Assembly (NCBI GenBank): GCA_024760905.1
Contig: CM045751.1
Location: forward strand, 4,701,001 to 4,765,000
Direction of reading: 5' to 3'
Source: Plotosus lineatus
Taxonomy: Eukaryota > Chordata > Actinopteri > Siluriformes > Plotosidae
DNA length: 64,000 nt
Shown: piece by piece, positions 26,984-39,230 of the stretch
How the letters are laid out: the number at the start of each line of letters is the position of its first letter
Position numbering within the stretch: position 1 is the stretch's first letter
Made by a program: the position numbers and the translations under genes
The notes under the pieces: generated by a model
The model's database searches: none
The model's input: the letters and a program-made list of their open reading frames with translations, nothing else
What the model was told of the DNA's origin: nothing

Positions 26984-27469
26984 TACAGTGATCCCTCGCT
27001 ACTTCATGCTTCAGTTTCTGCGAATTCAGTGCATCGCAGGTTTTTCAAAAATATTCATTGAAAAATTAAAAAAAATAAGGAAATTAAGGAAAACTAGGGA
27101 AAAAAAGTTAAGGAAAATGCCGCAAAACAAGACCAATTATGCAATAAATAAATATATAAATAAAAATAAAAAACACAAACAAAAGCAAAAAAACAACCCA
27201 AAACCCTCCAACAAAACTACTTACATTTTGATGTGAGGTGTGCATCTGTGTGCATGCACACGTCTGTATGTGTGAGCATTATTTTTGAATGTTTAATTGT
27301 TATTATAAGCATTTATAGCCTTGAATATATATTTATTGATATTATATACACATATACATGTACGTATATGTCAGTTTTGGGGGGGGGGTGATCCTACTTC
27401 GCGAAAATTGGCAGTCGCAAGGGGGTGTCCTCGGTTCCCATTAACTGCGAAAAGTGAGGGATCCCTGTA
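26984..27469 (-). mobile_element. MITE-D copy 2, complete with TIRs and TA duplication
   Basis: The element 26986-27467 begins CAGTGATCCCTCGCTACTTC and ends GTGAGGGATCCCTG. It is bordered by TA on both sides (26984-26985 and 27468-27469). TA duplication with CAG-type inverted ends fits the Tc1/mariner-pogo superfamily. It is 482 bp with no transposase frame, hence nonautonomous. Confidence 0.85.
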
Positions 27470-28804
27470 TTTGTAAATACTTGACACAGTAATTGTTTCT
27501 GTATCTGTTTAGAAATTTTTATTAGTTATGGAAAAAGAGTCTCTGTAAAATCCAGCCAATTTTCTGCCATAGGAGTCTCTTCAAGACAGGATTTCATGCT
27601 CTCCTGTTTCTTACTAATATGACACATTGCAGGTTCAAGAGAGAGATCGGTAAAGTAATATAAGTGAAGAGGAACTACGGGAGTAACAAAGTTCCTAATC
27701 GCAACTAATCTCCACAAGAAATAAAGTTAAAGAGCCATATCGGTCTTTCGCTTTCTCATTTGCAGGCAATTTATACATCGAACCAATTTTCTCCACAGTG
27801 CAGGAATCTGTAATCCCCTCCTCCCATTCCTCAGCATGTACAATCTGCTCATAGCAGGCAGGCACTCTACTTCCAATTTAAGACGACTCAACTGACTAAA
27901 TGAATGCGTCTCGTTCTACACCACTAATCTCAAATGGTACTAAATTACAAAGAAACAAACAAAAACACACCTATTTACCATCCGAGACGACCGAGTAATC
28001 TCCTACCTCAAGCCTTACAGGATCACATATGAGAAAATCAAAAACAAAACGCCATATCAGTCCAAGTTTATCACACCTGTAACGCCAAAATGTCTCAAAT
28101 GCCTCACATTTTGTGAATTCCTCACCTCCTCGTCTTGAGATTAGGTGGAAAGCGCCAAACTGGCAGTAGACAACGTGTCTAGGACTCCACCGAAGTAAAA
28201 GTACAGCGCAAAGCAAATGCGATCGAAAGTATCTGAGCATGTGTGAAAATGAGCAAAGGCGTAACAAAAAACTCGGACACAAGAAATTACAGCTATTAGG
28301 GAAACATTACGAGATGCTTTTATGGTACAGCTAATGATGAGGAAACTCAGAGACAAACAAGCATGTGAGGCCAACACAGCTGAAATCTAACTTTTAATGA
28401 GTACATAAAGTCGTCTATCATGGCGGGGTAATGTGCTTTTGTGTTCTGGCGATGATAAATGCATCTGAAGTGGCGTGTTCTCCTGCCCATTAGAGAACCC
28501 TTTCACCATGAGCTCTCAGAACAGCAGCAGTTTATTTAGTACTTCTTGGCATAACTGATAATAAGGGATCTGGGCATTTGAATAAACTAGAATTACCACC
28601 TGGTGGTTAGAGGGTCCGTTCGGTGTACAAAGTGGACAGTGAAAGTAACATGTCAGGATAGTAAAGTACTGTTGGGGTGGTATCAATGGTAGTTGTACTG
28701 AAAGATGTTTTAATGTTTTCTTAAGGTTCAGGACAATATTCTTTATTAAACCATGGATTACAGAGCTAGTCAGGTCTACGGGGTCAAATTTCTATGCAAA
28801 ATAA

Positions 28805-29255
28805 ATGCTGGCTCCCGAGTGGCACATCGACAAGGTGCGCAACTTTTAACCCAGAGATCGCAAGATTGAATCCAGTTTAAATGCCACAGCCGTCCGTGAC
28901 CGGGAGTCCAAGAGAGATAATTGGCCGAGCTCTCACGGGAGGGAGGAACGGCATACGCTTCCTTCCCTGTCACTCACAGCGATTGTCAGCCTATTATGTT
29001 CATTCATACGAGGGAGTGGATAATACTTTTTCCCCCAAGTATGTCAGACCACAACCAAGTACACATGCACAGTTCAAAAAGAGACGGGTGGCTAGCACTG
29101 CATGTCATGGAAGGGGCAGGTGCATGCTTTCACCCCTCCATGGTCAGTGGAGGTCATGTGATGGGGAAGGTTATACTTAATTGGTGGGAATTGGATACGA
29201 CTAAATTAGCAAGAAAATTGGGGGAAGTCCAAAAAAATGAATTAAATTGAATTAA
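28805..29255 (+). repeat. SINE-C copy (third tRNA-headed family)
   Basis: Head CCGAGTGGCACATCGACAAG, a B-box-like GCAAGATTGAATCC, body CCGGGAGTCCAAGAGAGATA and GATTGTCAGCC. Tail GGTGGGAATTGGATACGAC, AAATTAGCAAGAAAATTGGG, (AATTA)n-like end. It aligns with the copy at 40418. Confidence 0.8.
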
Positions 29256-29294
29256 ATAAACTCAAGTATTCTCGTGGTCACGACTATTTCCCAC

Positions 29295-29425
29295 ATGACT
29301 CCACACTGATCTTAAACTTTGACCTATGGTCTCCAAAATCTAATCAGATTACCCTTAAAATTCTGACCACACCCATACAAGGACTTTCCCCAGACTTGGT
29401 GGGGACATTTGCAACCGAAGTCACA
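29295..29425. repeat. TGACCTT-rich ancient interspersed repeat
   Basis: AAACTTTGACCTATGGTCTC, CAAAATCTAATCAGATTACC, TTGGTGGGGACATTTGC. Related to the copy at 22855, and followed by a (GA)n tract at 29443-29501. Confidence 0.5.
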
Positions 29426-29442
29426 GAAATGACCTTTAAAAA

Positions 29443-29491
<49 letters not shown>

Positions 29492-29501
29492 AAGAGAGAG
29501 A
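29443..29501. repeat. (GA)n microsatellite
   Basis: GAGAGA with periodic AAAG interruptions. It yields an artificial ER-rich open frame. Confidence 0.9.
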
Positions 29502-30508
29502 ATGTCAAGGTCAGAGCAAGGTCACAAGTTATCGCTCATGTTAAACTAAAACTCTTTGTATCTGAGAAACTATGTGACATTGACTCATTGATATGAGAAT
29601 TGATGGACAAATAGAAAATACTGGCTACATGGATTTTGAAAATCTATATCAGCCAATCATGACCTTTCATTATGATTTATTTAAAAATGGCATTTCAATC
29701 ACCCTCAGGTTTTATGCCTCTTTCATTCAGAACATTCCAGGAGATATTTTGGCTTCTTTCTCCAGGTGTGCAGAAATGTACCAGAAATAAACACCAACAA
29801 TCTTTTCTTTTGTTTGTTTTTTTTAAAAGTGGGATTCGTTTTTTTTTTTTTTTTTCTTTGTGGCCAGACTGTTCTGTTCTTTACAGTGACGATGCAAGAA
29901 AACGCACTAAATATGGCCATTATGATAGTGAGCCTGAATATTACCCAGGACACACTTCTGAATTTGGGAATGAGGTCGTGTTTCAGTCTCTGGTATCTCG
30001 AAGTGTACACTTGCATAGAGATGACATGTGTCTTTGAACAGCTGCTCACCGCTGCAGTGTCATCGCTCGAGAACTCGTCCAATGGAAGCTTACAGACAGG
30101 GTACTAAACCAATATATATATATATATATATAAAATCTCAAATACTTTTGAAGAGAAGTACAAAGATTCTTTGAAATAAAATACACCTGGCAGGTTTTTT
30201 TTTACCGCACAGCCGGACACTTGCTCACTTGCTTCTGAAGGATAAAGAAAAAGAAAGAAACCCCCCTCCCCCAACATTTGAATTAGTCCCAGTCGACCCC
30301 GGTCAGCCTTCCTCAGATTTTATAGTTCAGAGGAAATTGTTCGACGCGCTACACACATAATGCAGATATCAGAATTAATATGCATGGTTATTAGTTACGG
30401 TTATTGATCCAGCGACAGAGAGTGTGAGATGTTTTTCTCCTGTTCACGAGAAATAAATCTTCTGAACATACATTATTTAAATTAGTTGGTCAACACAAAA
30501 GGAGCTGG

Positions 30509-30849
30509 GGCAGTGGTGTTCTGGTGGTAAGGATGCTGGATCACTGATCCTAAGGTTTTGGGTTCAAGCCCCACTATCAATAGGTTGTCAGTGTCGCCCC
30601 AGTGCAGCTAATTGGGTTATCAAAGGCCGGCCATGTCTCTCGCAGTCTATGGTGGAAGGTTCATGTAAAAGAACCATTGTTGACTTTCGTAAAGGGGAGC
30701 TGCAGAGACGTCAGCATGTTTCTGCCCTGCAATGGCCTGGTTAGCTATCCAGGGTAGTACTCTGCCCTCACCCAGAGTCGGCTGAGATGGGCACCAGCCT
30801 CCCCGTGACCCTAATTAGGATTAAGAGGTTTGCAAAAATTAATGAATGA
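30509..30849 (+). repeat. SINE-A copy, L2-like tail, full length
   Basis: Head GGCAGTGGTGTTCTGGTGG, B-box GGGTTCAAGCCCC, shared body and AATGAATGAAC end. Confidence 0.88.
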
Positions 30850-30885
30850 ACAAGAAAAGAATAATTATCATAGACACACAAATAT

Positions 30886-31104
30886 ACTAGGGCAGTGGTG
30901 GCTTGCTTAGTGGAGAAGGCAATGGGTTGCTGAGCCAAATGTCAGCGGTTCAGTTCAAACTATAACCACTGTTGGGCCCTTGAGCAAGGCCGTTAACCCT
31001 CAATTGGTCAGTGGTATATAAAAAAAAAAAAAACAACGATATTTCTCTCTGGATGAGAGCATCTGTCAAATACTGTAAGTATAAATGTAAATAAATCATC
31101 ATTT
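30886..31104 (+). repeat. tRNA-headed repeat E copy
   Basis: GGCAGTGGTGGCTTGCTTAG head, TTGGGCCCTTGAGCAAGGCC, TAACCCTCAATTGG, then GGATGAGAGCATCTGTC and TGTAAGTATAAATGTAAAT at the 3' end. Confidence 0.75.
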
Positions 31105-31111
31105 CATCCCA

Positions 31112-31522
31112 GAACGGCACGGCATAACAGTTAGCACATCCAGCTCAAAGCAAGAAGGTCCTGGGTTTGAGTCCCAAGTCCAACGAGGGCATTTCTGTTT
31201 TTGTGTCTGCATGTTGTCAACATGTTCGCTTTGTTTCCTCCCACAGTCCAAAGACATGCACTTTAGGTGAACTGGCGATTCTGAACTGCGCCTTGGAGTG
31301 AATGTGGGAACCCTTTGCTTTTGTTAGCTTCCTCCAGGTACTCAGGTTCCTTTCCAAAGTCCAAGAATGCACAGAAGGCTAATTGGTTGTTCTAATTTGC
31401 ACCTAGGTCTGAGTATGATATTCTGGTGAACTGCTCCAGGTATACCCTGCCTTTGCCGAGTGATGGCCAAGATAGGCTCCAGCGTCCCTACAACCCTAGT
31501 GGTTTGTCAAATGAGTTAGTGA
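31112..31522 (+). repeat. Repeat-B copy, long
   Basis: Head ACGGCACGGCATAACAGTTA and AAGCAAGAAGGTCCTGGG, then a partly duplicated middle section (two TCCAAAG-type blocks at about 31245 and 31355). Tail ATAGGCTCCAGCGTCCC. Confidence 0.8.
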
Positions 31523-31794
31523 TTACACATCAAATACATCAATTATACATCAAACATTTTACTTATGATGTACTATTATAGTATTTATATTTAAAAATAT
31601 ATATTTTATTTATTTATAACTCATGAGTGATTGCTTTACATTTTAATGTTTGAAATTTTGCTGGAAAATATAAAGAATATTGATGCATATTCAGGATTAA
31701 TTTTTTATTTATAGCACAGTGTGAGAACGGCACTACACAAACATGCATAGTTTTAACCCCTCGAGAGTTTTAGTAATAACAACACACAGATTCA

Positions 31795-31817
31795 CACACA
31801 CACAAACACGTGCACGC

Positions 31818-31868
<51 letters not shown>

Positions 31869-31879
31869 CGTGCACGCAT

Positions 31880-31936
<57 letters not shown>

Positions 31937-31943
31937 CGTGCAT

Positions 31944-31981
<38 letters not shown>
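31795..31981. repeat. CA-rich minisatellite with higher-order unit
   Basis: (CA)n interrupted by AAACACGTGCACGCCTGCAC-type blocks at about 31804, 31864 and 31932, giving a 60-70-bp higher-order period. Confidence 0.9.
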
Positions 31982-31984
<3 letters not shown>

Positions 31985-32001
31985 AACGAGCCAAAAGGAA
32001 A

Positions 32002-32251
32002 CTCATTCATTCACTTATTTTCTGAACTACTTAATCCTAATTAAGGTTGCAGGGAGGCTGGTGCCCATCTCAGCCTGTAGAGTACACCCTGGACAGCTCG
32101 CCAGACCACAACAGGGCAGTAACATGCTGACTGCTCGGCAGCTACTCTTGTCGAAGATCAGCAATGGTTCTTTTACATGAACCTCTCACCAGAGACAGTG
32201 AGAGACACGGCCAGCTTTTGATAACCCAGTCAGCTGCACTGGGACGGGGGG
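32002..32251 (-). repeat. SINE-A copy, L2-like tail, 5'-truncated
   Basis: Reverse strand. Tail and body are present, and similarity stops at a G tract where the tRNA-like head should begin. Confidence 0.83.
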
Positions 32252-32883
32252 ACGACTCGTGCAACTGAAATTCGAAACTCAAAACTGAATCCAGAAACCT
32301 GTAAGAATTGCTGTGCCACCTGACAGACATGCATCATACCAAGTTTTTCTTTCAAATCAAAAAGCCTACAGCCCTAATGGTACAAACAAAAGTGCACCAT
32401 TATCCCAGAAACACACTAAAACAGACACCATGCTTTCTGTTCAGTAGGTGAATTACAGAAAAGTCCATTACACAACCACCGTCACGGATTTAGAGCAGAG
32501 CAGAGAACAGCTGTAATGGTGTCATTTAGGTAACCTGCGGTCCTCTCCGAGATCAATAACCCAAGAGAGGGAAGAACGAGCTCCTGGTGTGAGAGATTAC
32601 ATCCTTTACACGACTCCTTTATTATCACATTACAGCAGTGAGAACCTCAGGAGAACCAGGGAATAGATCTCCACACGTTTAATGAAGAGACAGAAAGTTT
32701 GGCTGGTGGCTCAGACTGGGTTGGTGGCCGGAGTGAAGTGACAACAAGGGCAGATAAAATATCAAAGAGGATAAAACCTCTCTTTAAATTAGAATATTCC
32801 AGCTGGATCAAATAAACCCCTAACAGTCCTAATAAAAAATTAACAGCTTCTGCAGGGACCCAGTACCTGCTAACACACATTAC

Positions 32884-32886
<3 letters not shown>

Positions 32887-32918
<32 letters not shown>
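32887..32918. repeat. (CA)n microsatellite
   Basis: Simple CA tract. Confidence 0.9.
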
Positions 32919-32919
<1 letters not shown>

Positions 32920-33026
32920 AGCCTGTTATCTTCTATTGAGCAATGAGTCAGGGTTTAATGACCTTGTTAAATAATCTAATCAACCAGCTGTTATTACACA
33001 TGAGTGAAATCCTGCTGTTTATGCAC

Positions 33027-33412
33027 CCTATGTGTTTGTCTGTTTGTCTGTCTTCCTTTCGACTTTATCCCTTTTACTCAGGAGTCGCCACAGCGAATCA
33101 TCTGATTCGCACGTTTTGATTTGGCAGAGGTTTTTACGTCAGATGCCCTTCCTGTCACAACCCTTTTTAGCAAGGGAAAGAAACACGCTGACAACTTTGC
33201 AGCTACTCTTTACGAAAGTCAGCAATGGTTCTTTTACATGCCTCTCACCATAGACAGCGAGAGACATGGCCCGCCTTTGATAACCCAGTTAGCTGCACTG
33301 GGGAGGACAGTGACAACCTTGTGGAGAGTGGGACTCGAACCCCCAACTTTTGGATCAGCAATCCAGCGCCCTATACCACTAAACCACTGCCCCTTTCCTA
33401 TGTGTTTGTCTG
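33027..33412 (-). repeat. SINE-A copy, RTE-like tail, full length with 16-bp target-site duplication
   Basis: The element lies at about 33043-33396. It is flanked by identical CCTATGTGTTTGTCTG at 33027-33042 and 33397-33412, so the insertion is recent and came from a target-primed event. Head (ACCACTGCC), B-box (GGGACTCGAACCCCC, as read on the plus strand), body and RTE tail are all present. Confidence 0.92.
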
Positions 33413-33591
33413 GTCCTTATAAATATTGGAACTCTTATTAAAAAAAAACAAAAAAAAACACCTGACTAGAGTTCAGTTGTGAATCTTTAAAAAAAAAACG
33501 GTTTTGTCATTTAAAAAAAAAAAATCATTCATTTTTTTCCAGCTTTTCAAAGGTATTATTTTTGTAGAAATTATGTCTGGGTGGCATGATC

Positions 33592-33910
33592 GAGGGCGTG
33601 TACAGTGGCATAGTGGTTGGCACATCCGGTTCTCATTACCAAGGTCCAGGACTGGGTTCAAGTCTCAGACTCGGCGAGGGCGTTTCTGTGTGAAGTTTTC
33701 ACGTTCTCCCTGTGATTGTGTGAGTTTTCTCCACAGACATGTAGATTAGGCTAACTGGCTAATCCAAATTTCTCGTAGGTATAAATGGGTGTACATATGT
33801 TGGTCTTGCAATGGTCTAGTGAGCTGTTCAGGGTGTAACCCACTTTCAAGTTGTTGGCTGACACAGGCTCCATCCTCCCCATAACTGGAAGAGGATGAAA
33901 TGAATGAAAT
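33592..33910 (+). repeat. Repeat-B copy
   Basis: TACAGTGGCATAGTGGTTGG, AAGGTCCAGGACTGGGTTCA, ACATGTAGATTAGGCTAACTG. It ends GATGAAATGAATGAAA. Confidence 0.82.
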
Positions 33911-34078
33911 TACTTAAAAATTACATAATTATTTTTACACAGGAGTAGTGTTGCCTGATTGGTTTGTTGTCTCAGATTAACAGATTTTATCCAGAGTGAA
34001 TAATGCTTGAGACAAAACGGTGGGTGGACAAAAATTCATGGTTTGTTACAGATACCAATTTTTAAATCCTGGAAATAA

Positions 34079-34150
34079 ACTCGCAAGTTCGAATCCAGAT
34101 TGATGCCGTAGCCATTTGCAACCCAGGGGAGGTCCATAGAGCAAACTTCA
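34079..34150 (+). repeat. SINE-C fragment
   Basis: CTCGCAAGTTCGAATCCAG followed by ATTGATGCCGTAGCC matches the SINE-C B-box region only. Confidence 0.55.
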
Positions 34151-34721
34151 AACTTGGTATGCCGGCTCACTACTATGAGTGCTAGTGTGTAAATAACCTT
34201 GACCTTAACCTTTCAAGGTCATGAAGGCAAAACTGGCTTTTCTGGACATCTACTTGCAGAAAAAAATTGGCTTTCTTTACATCTACTTGCCACACACTGA
34301 ATCTTGGGCTTTCATACTTGCTTTGCCAATATAGAACAGGCATAGGGTCGTATTTCAAATTCGTTTTGGGTCATATTTCAAATAGATCATCACAAAATAT
34401 ATGTTATGCTATAAATAATGTCAATTACTGATATCACATCAAAAACATCAGGGTGACATTTGGCACTCATGGCTTGTTGTGCGCCATTGGTTCATCAGAC
34501 ACAGGTCATAAACATGTTCCTCAGCAATTCTACTGCAGCAGCAAGAACATGTACAGTGTGAAACCTTTAGTTTTTGGAGTGTACAATTGACCCCGGCCTC
34601 AACTGCGTCTTTAGGAGACCTGTAGATGGACAGACTCCGAGGAACAGGTACAGTTCAAGAGGTGATCATGAGCCACTCTGGCACAAGGTCCACATCCCGC
34701 CTGGCACAAAGTACACACACG

Positions 34722-34724
<3 letters not shown>

Positions 34725-34771
<47 letters not shown>
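34725..34771. repeat. (CA)n microsatellite
   Basis: Simple CA tract. Confidence 0.95.
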
Positions 34772-34775
<4 letters not shown>

Positions 34776-34974
34776 CTTTTACTCACTCAAGGACAGGGTT
34801 TCATTGATATTCTGCCAAGCACAAGGTCTCCAGAGACAGTACAGCCTCGTGGCTGAACACGGGAAACCGAAAGTAGTAGCCGTTTGCCTGGCACTCAGAA
34901 GGGGTGTCAAGAGGTGACTGCAGGCCATGGAGAACCATCCTCTCCCTAAAACAAGCTTTAAAATTCTTACATTG

Positions 34975-35096
34975 GATGAATCATATACTAAAACTATAAA
35001 AGATTTAAATAACTTGCAGCAAAAAAATAAAAACATTCGATGAATCACATACTAAAACTATAAAAGATTTAAATGACTTGCAGCAAAAAATAAACA
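34975..35096. repeat. Two-copy tandem duplication, 64-bp period
   Basis: GATGAATCATATACTAAAAC ... CTTGCAGCAAAAAAATAAA at 34975 is repeated from 35039 with a few differences. Confidence 0.9.
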
Positions 35097-35144
35097 TAAA
35101 AAAATAAAAATCTACATCTATTCTGATTTCTGGGAAGCTGCTTT

Positions 35145-35430
35145 GTGACAACGGGCTGCCTCACAGCACGAAGGTCCTGGATTCGATTCCTAAGCTCGGG
35201 AGTCTGTGTATGGATGTTCTTCCAATGCTTGTGTGGGTTTTCTCCAGGTACTCCGGTTTCCTCCCACACTCCAAAGATATGTATTTGAGGTTAATCAGCT
35301 GTTCTTCATTGCACCTGTGTGTGTGTGTTACCCTGTGATAGTCGTATGAGCTGTGCCCTACCTTCACCAATGTCGGATGAGATAAGCAGCAGCCTGCCTG
35401 TGACCATAATATAATCAAGTGGTACAGCAA
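35145..35430 (+). repeat. Repeat-B copy, 5'-truncated
   Basis: Starts near GGGCTGCCTCACAGCACGAA and includes GGATTCGATTCC, TTTCTCCAGGTACTCCGG and TTTCCTCCCACACTCCAAAG. The tail is degraded. Confidence 0.8.
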
Positions 35431-36285
35431 ATAATGATGATTATGATGATTATTGGTCAAATCACCTTATGATGCATTGGTGTACAAAACAAACCAATTT
35501 CCACTGACCCATATTGTTGGTTGATTTCATACAACAGCACGACACCATGGCCCCGAGTCCTTATATACCAAATGCCATTCTACGGCGTCGTTATAAAGCA
35601 AGCTGGGTGCTCACCAGACTTACCAGACAGTAACTCACCAGATTACAGTGAAGTAGAGCAAGAAACCTATTCTGATACTTTATGTACAGGAAAACTCAAA
35701 TAAAACCGATAAATTCCTGATTAATGCCAAATGACTTCAGTCCTCAGTCTCTACTAAAACAACCACGTTAAGTATTATGAGGGTTAATTTTGACAGCTAC
35801 ATTCGAACTCGTCCACTTAACCTCACCTTGTGCCTCAATAAAACCCAACAGCTCTTCAAACTCTGAACAGAAAACATCACAGATGACAGAATTACACTTT
35901 AGTGCTTTGCTTGAAACAACCAATAGATTTTTGCCTCAATTTCAGAAGGAGTTCATTGAGCATGACAAATTGGAACATGCAATGCCTTGTACATTGAAGC
36001 TCATTCACCCATCTGAGTCAATTCTGGAGCAGGTCTACAGCGTGGGAGAGGACTCCGAGTACACAGTACATACACACACACACAACTCATCAAGCTTTTA
36101 ATTGATGTGCACCTCTGTGCCGATCGTCTCCAGTCATGCAATAAATCGGTGCTGAATCAGAAGCACTAAGATGACTATCACATCAGTCATGTCCTGATTC
36201 AATGAAGCCATCATCAGGCTCTGATCCGATCTTAACACTGCATAGAAAATAAAAAATTCGGCCCACTGTTCATCATCTATGCTGT

Positions 36286-36318
36286 GAGGTGGGGTGGGGT
36301 GGGGTGGGGTGGGGTGGC
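36286..36318. repeat. (GGGGT)n pentanucleotide repeat
   Basis: Six or so GGGGT units, a potential G-quadruplex on the plus strand. Confidence 0.9.
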
Positions 36319-37426
36319 TTTCATTCACTGCTTGTTCGCATAGCTTGCTTCGATAAGCACCTCGGAAAGCATCTAAACTCCCCATGAATTTTCATGACCT
36401 ATTAATGCCTTTAAACTCTCAGCATTTGCCTTGATCTTCAATAAAAATGTGCCATTAAGAAGACACACTCCAGCCATTTTCAATGTTCACTGCAATACAA
36501 GTCTTTCCAGGACAAACAAAAAAAAAGATTGACTGCTCGCAGGATTTCTATTACAGCCATGAGCTTGGCCTCGAGCTTGGACTCAGGCTGATTCTGACAT
36601 ACGCGAGTTTGGGTTGCGTCGTAGCTGAGCCTTCTTCGAGGATACAGGCTTCGGTTTCGAAGAAGTGAAAAGTGTATGTTTGGTTCATGATAACTTGTAG
36701 AAATATCACGCTACCTCCACTTTACTTCTGAGGACTGACACTAAAGAGAGGAGGAAAAGAAGAAAAAAAAAAGAAAAGAAAAGCTCTGTGGTGGCGTGAT
36801 GGTACAATCAGAGCAAAAAAAAACATGAAAGAAAGAAAAGCAAACAGTGGGATTCTCCAGACGGCATGCTGGGTGCAAATGATGTGACTGATTTAAACAG
36901 ACAGACAGTATGGACTCGGCCCTGGGATTCCTCCCCACCAATAAATAGGCAGGAAGGGGAAAAAAAAACAGACCCAGATAACCAACGTTTAATTTTAAAT
37001 TTTTGATCCTCTCAATAAATTTCACAGTTGCAGAAAGTGATTGTTTTACAGTTACACCAGATCTCAAAATCATACACAAAGACACATTAATCCTCTCCCT
37101 TTAATAATTACCCAACCATACCAACTGTTACAAATTGAGTCGTATAACCGTTTACCGATCTGCCGTTGTGAGAAAACACTAAACTCCTGTAAAGGACCTG
37201 GAACTAATCAGTAGGCTTCAGGGTGCTGGATTAAGCTTTCTTGCTCTACTTTATCCTTTAATAACCCCGAACATTTCTGGCCGGCAGTCATTATGACTAC
37301 GAACCTCCTGCAGCAGGCTATTCAGTTCTAATGCTCCCCACATGGCGTTTCCCTTGAGGCAAAGTGCTACATGTGCCATTACCTGCATATGCTTTAAGAC
37401 TGCCCTACTCTCAAAGGCCACTGTCT

Positions 37427-37456
37427 CAATAATAATAATAATAATAATAATAATAC
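37427..37456. repeat. (AAT)n microsatellite
   Basis: Simple AAT tract. A similar ATT tract lies at 7051-7085. Confidence 0.9.
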
Positions 37457-37642
37457 TGTTGCCATGTACTCTGTCACGAGCGCTCAGCTGAAAACTTCAA
37501 TTTTCTTATGAATGATTACCTCCACTGGGGCCTTCTGTCCACTGAAGATGCTTTACTGTAGGCCTCAGATGGAAAGATGTTGCTCAGTGGTATTAGCTTT
37601 GCACCAGGAACTCGAATGCTACAAGGCTGAATCCTCACAATT

Positions 37643-37936
37643 CGTTCATTCATTTTGGAAGTCGTTTAGTCCTGGCTCTGGGCAAGGGCAGAGTAAACCC
37701 TGGACAGTTTTCCGGGCCACTGCAGAGCTCTCAACCATTCACATTCACAACTTTGGAATGATTAGGAACAGCCAATGAGCCCACTGTGCATAGACTGTGG
37801 GCGGAAACTGGTGTGTCCAGAGAGGAAACCGTTGGGGGGGCAAGAAAACTCTTCACATAAGCACCAACGCTGGGAATCAAACCCAGGCCTTCTTGCTGAG
37901 AGGCCGACATTCTAATCGCTTCGCCACCATGCTGCC
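37643..37936 (-). repeat. Repeat-B copy
   Basis: Reverse strand from CATTCATTTTGGAAGTCG to CGCCACCATGCTGCC. Confidence 0.82.
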
Positions 37937-37979
37937 AAATCCTAGTGCTAATTAACAATAACCATATTAATAAGTGAAG

Positions 37980-38288
37980 TGGGAAGCATGACCGCCTGAC
38001 AGCAAAAAGATCCTGGACCTATGTTCCGGGCTTTCTGAGGGTGTTTCTGTGTGGAGTTTTTATGCGCTCCCTGTGTTTGTGTGGGTTTCCTCTGGGTACC
38101 CCAGTTTCCTCCCCATTCAAAGACATGCTCATTAGGTTAGCCTGCTGTTCTAAATTGTTCCTGGACGTGGTATGAAAGTTGGACTGTGTGATTGCCTTGC
38201 GATCGACTGGTGAATTGTTCAGGGTTTTTAGATACACTCCAGCCTCCTCACAACCCGAGTGATTTGACAAGTGAATGAATGAATGAAT
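37980..38288 (+). repeat. Repeat-B copy
   Basis: GACCGCCTGACAGCAAAAAG, TGGGTTTCCTCTGGGTACCC, end GAATGAATGAATGAATAA. It lies head to head with the preceding minus-strand copy. Confidence 0.82.
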
Positions 38289-38529
38289 AACAGTAGCTAT
38301 ACAGTGCTTCTGATACACTTGAGGTCACATGAGCGTTACCATTTTGCAGAAAGAAACACACATGGACACAAAACACATATAACCGAATAATAATAAAACT
38401 AAAAATAAATATAATAAAAATACAAGCAGGCTTGTTAGCATAGTCCTTCAAAAGCTGTTGTTAGGATCAAAGTTGAATCGCATAACAGATAATAATAGCC
38501 TACAGTGCTGAGCCACCCAGTGCGGGTGT

Positions 38530-38698
38530 AGTTTGTTTTCCTCTATTCCTTTAACTGCTTGCTTGCATTGCTCGATGCAATCGTTCTCCAGCATCTTGAG
38601 GCGTCTTTGGCCTCCGTCCCAAGACGCTCCAAGATTCAGGAGAACGATTGTATCAAGCAATATAAGCAAAGAATGAAAGGAATAGAGGAAAACAAACT
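38530..38698. repeat. Long near-continuous hairpin (arms about 80 bp)
   Basis: The left arm 38530-38610 and right arm 38619-38698 pair as an imperfect inverted repeat with a loop under 10 nt. Shared blocks are AGTTTGTTTTCCTCTATTCC, CAATCGTTCTCC and GCGTCTT. It may be a foldback MITE or a precursor-like RNA hairpin. Confidence 0.85.
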
Positions 38699-38849
38699 TC
38701 CTTCACATCAGTGCAATCAAGAGACAAGTTGAAGCATAATCACTGGATGCTCAGGCTTCTGTCTGGAACATGACCAGAAGTGTCAATGGGAAGTTCAAGT
38801 CACTCAGGTCTCAATGCTATTCAGTGGTTCAGTGCTCAGTAGTGACAAC

Positions 38850-38972
38850 TGGCGGCTATGCAGCTACTCTTGATGAGAGTCAGCAATGGTTCTTTGACAT
38901 GAACCTCCCACCACAGACAGTGAGAGACACGGCTGGCCTTTGATAACCCAGTTAGATGCACTGGGGGGAGGG
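38850..38972 (-). repeat. SINE-A body fragment
   Basis: Reverse-strand segment from GCTATGCAGCTACTCTTG to GATGCACTGGGGGG. It contains the hairpin pair but neither head nor tail. Confidence 0.8.
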
Positions 38973-39230
38973 GCGGCAGCAGAGACCTCGCTGATCATTT
39001 CATGGAAATGCGCCAAACACCCCTTTGCATCGTCATCAATCTTTTTCAGAATAATATTGTGTGTTTGTGAGTTTCGAGCTGTAACTTGAGAAAACTTGAA
39101 TATGATGTCTGGACGATATATTGCCTGGCCTTGATGGGGGGAGGGGGAGGGGGTGCTTGAACAACTCCACCCTTTCAAACATTTTTTTACACAAATCTAC
39201 CTAAAACACCTTAATCCATTATTATTTATT

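Noticed and set aside
31795..31981. Regularly spaced repeats that could suggest a CRISPR array
   Set aside because: Units are CA microsatellite with no unique spacers, and the genome is vertebrate.
31733..32180. CV/TH-rich open frames on both strands
   Set aside because: Low-complexity translation of the CA minisatellite.
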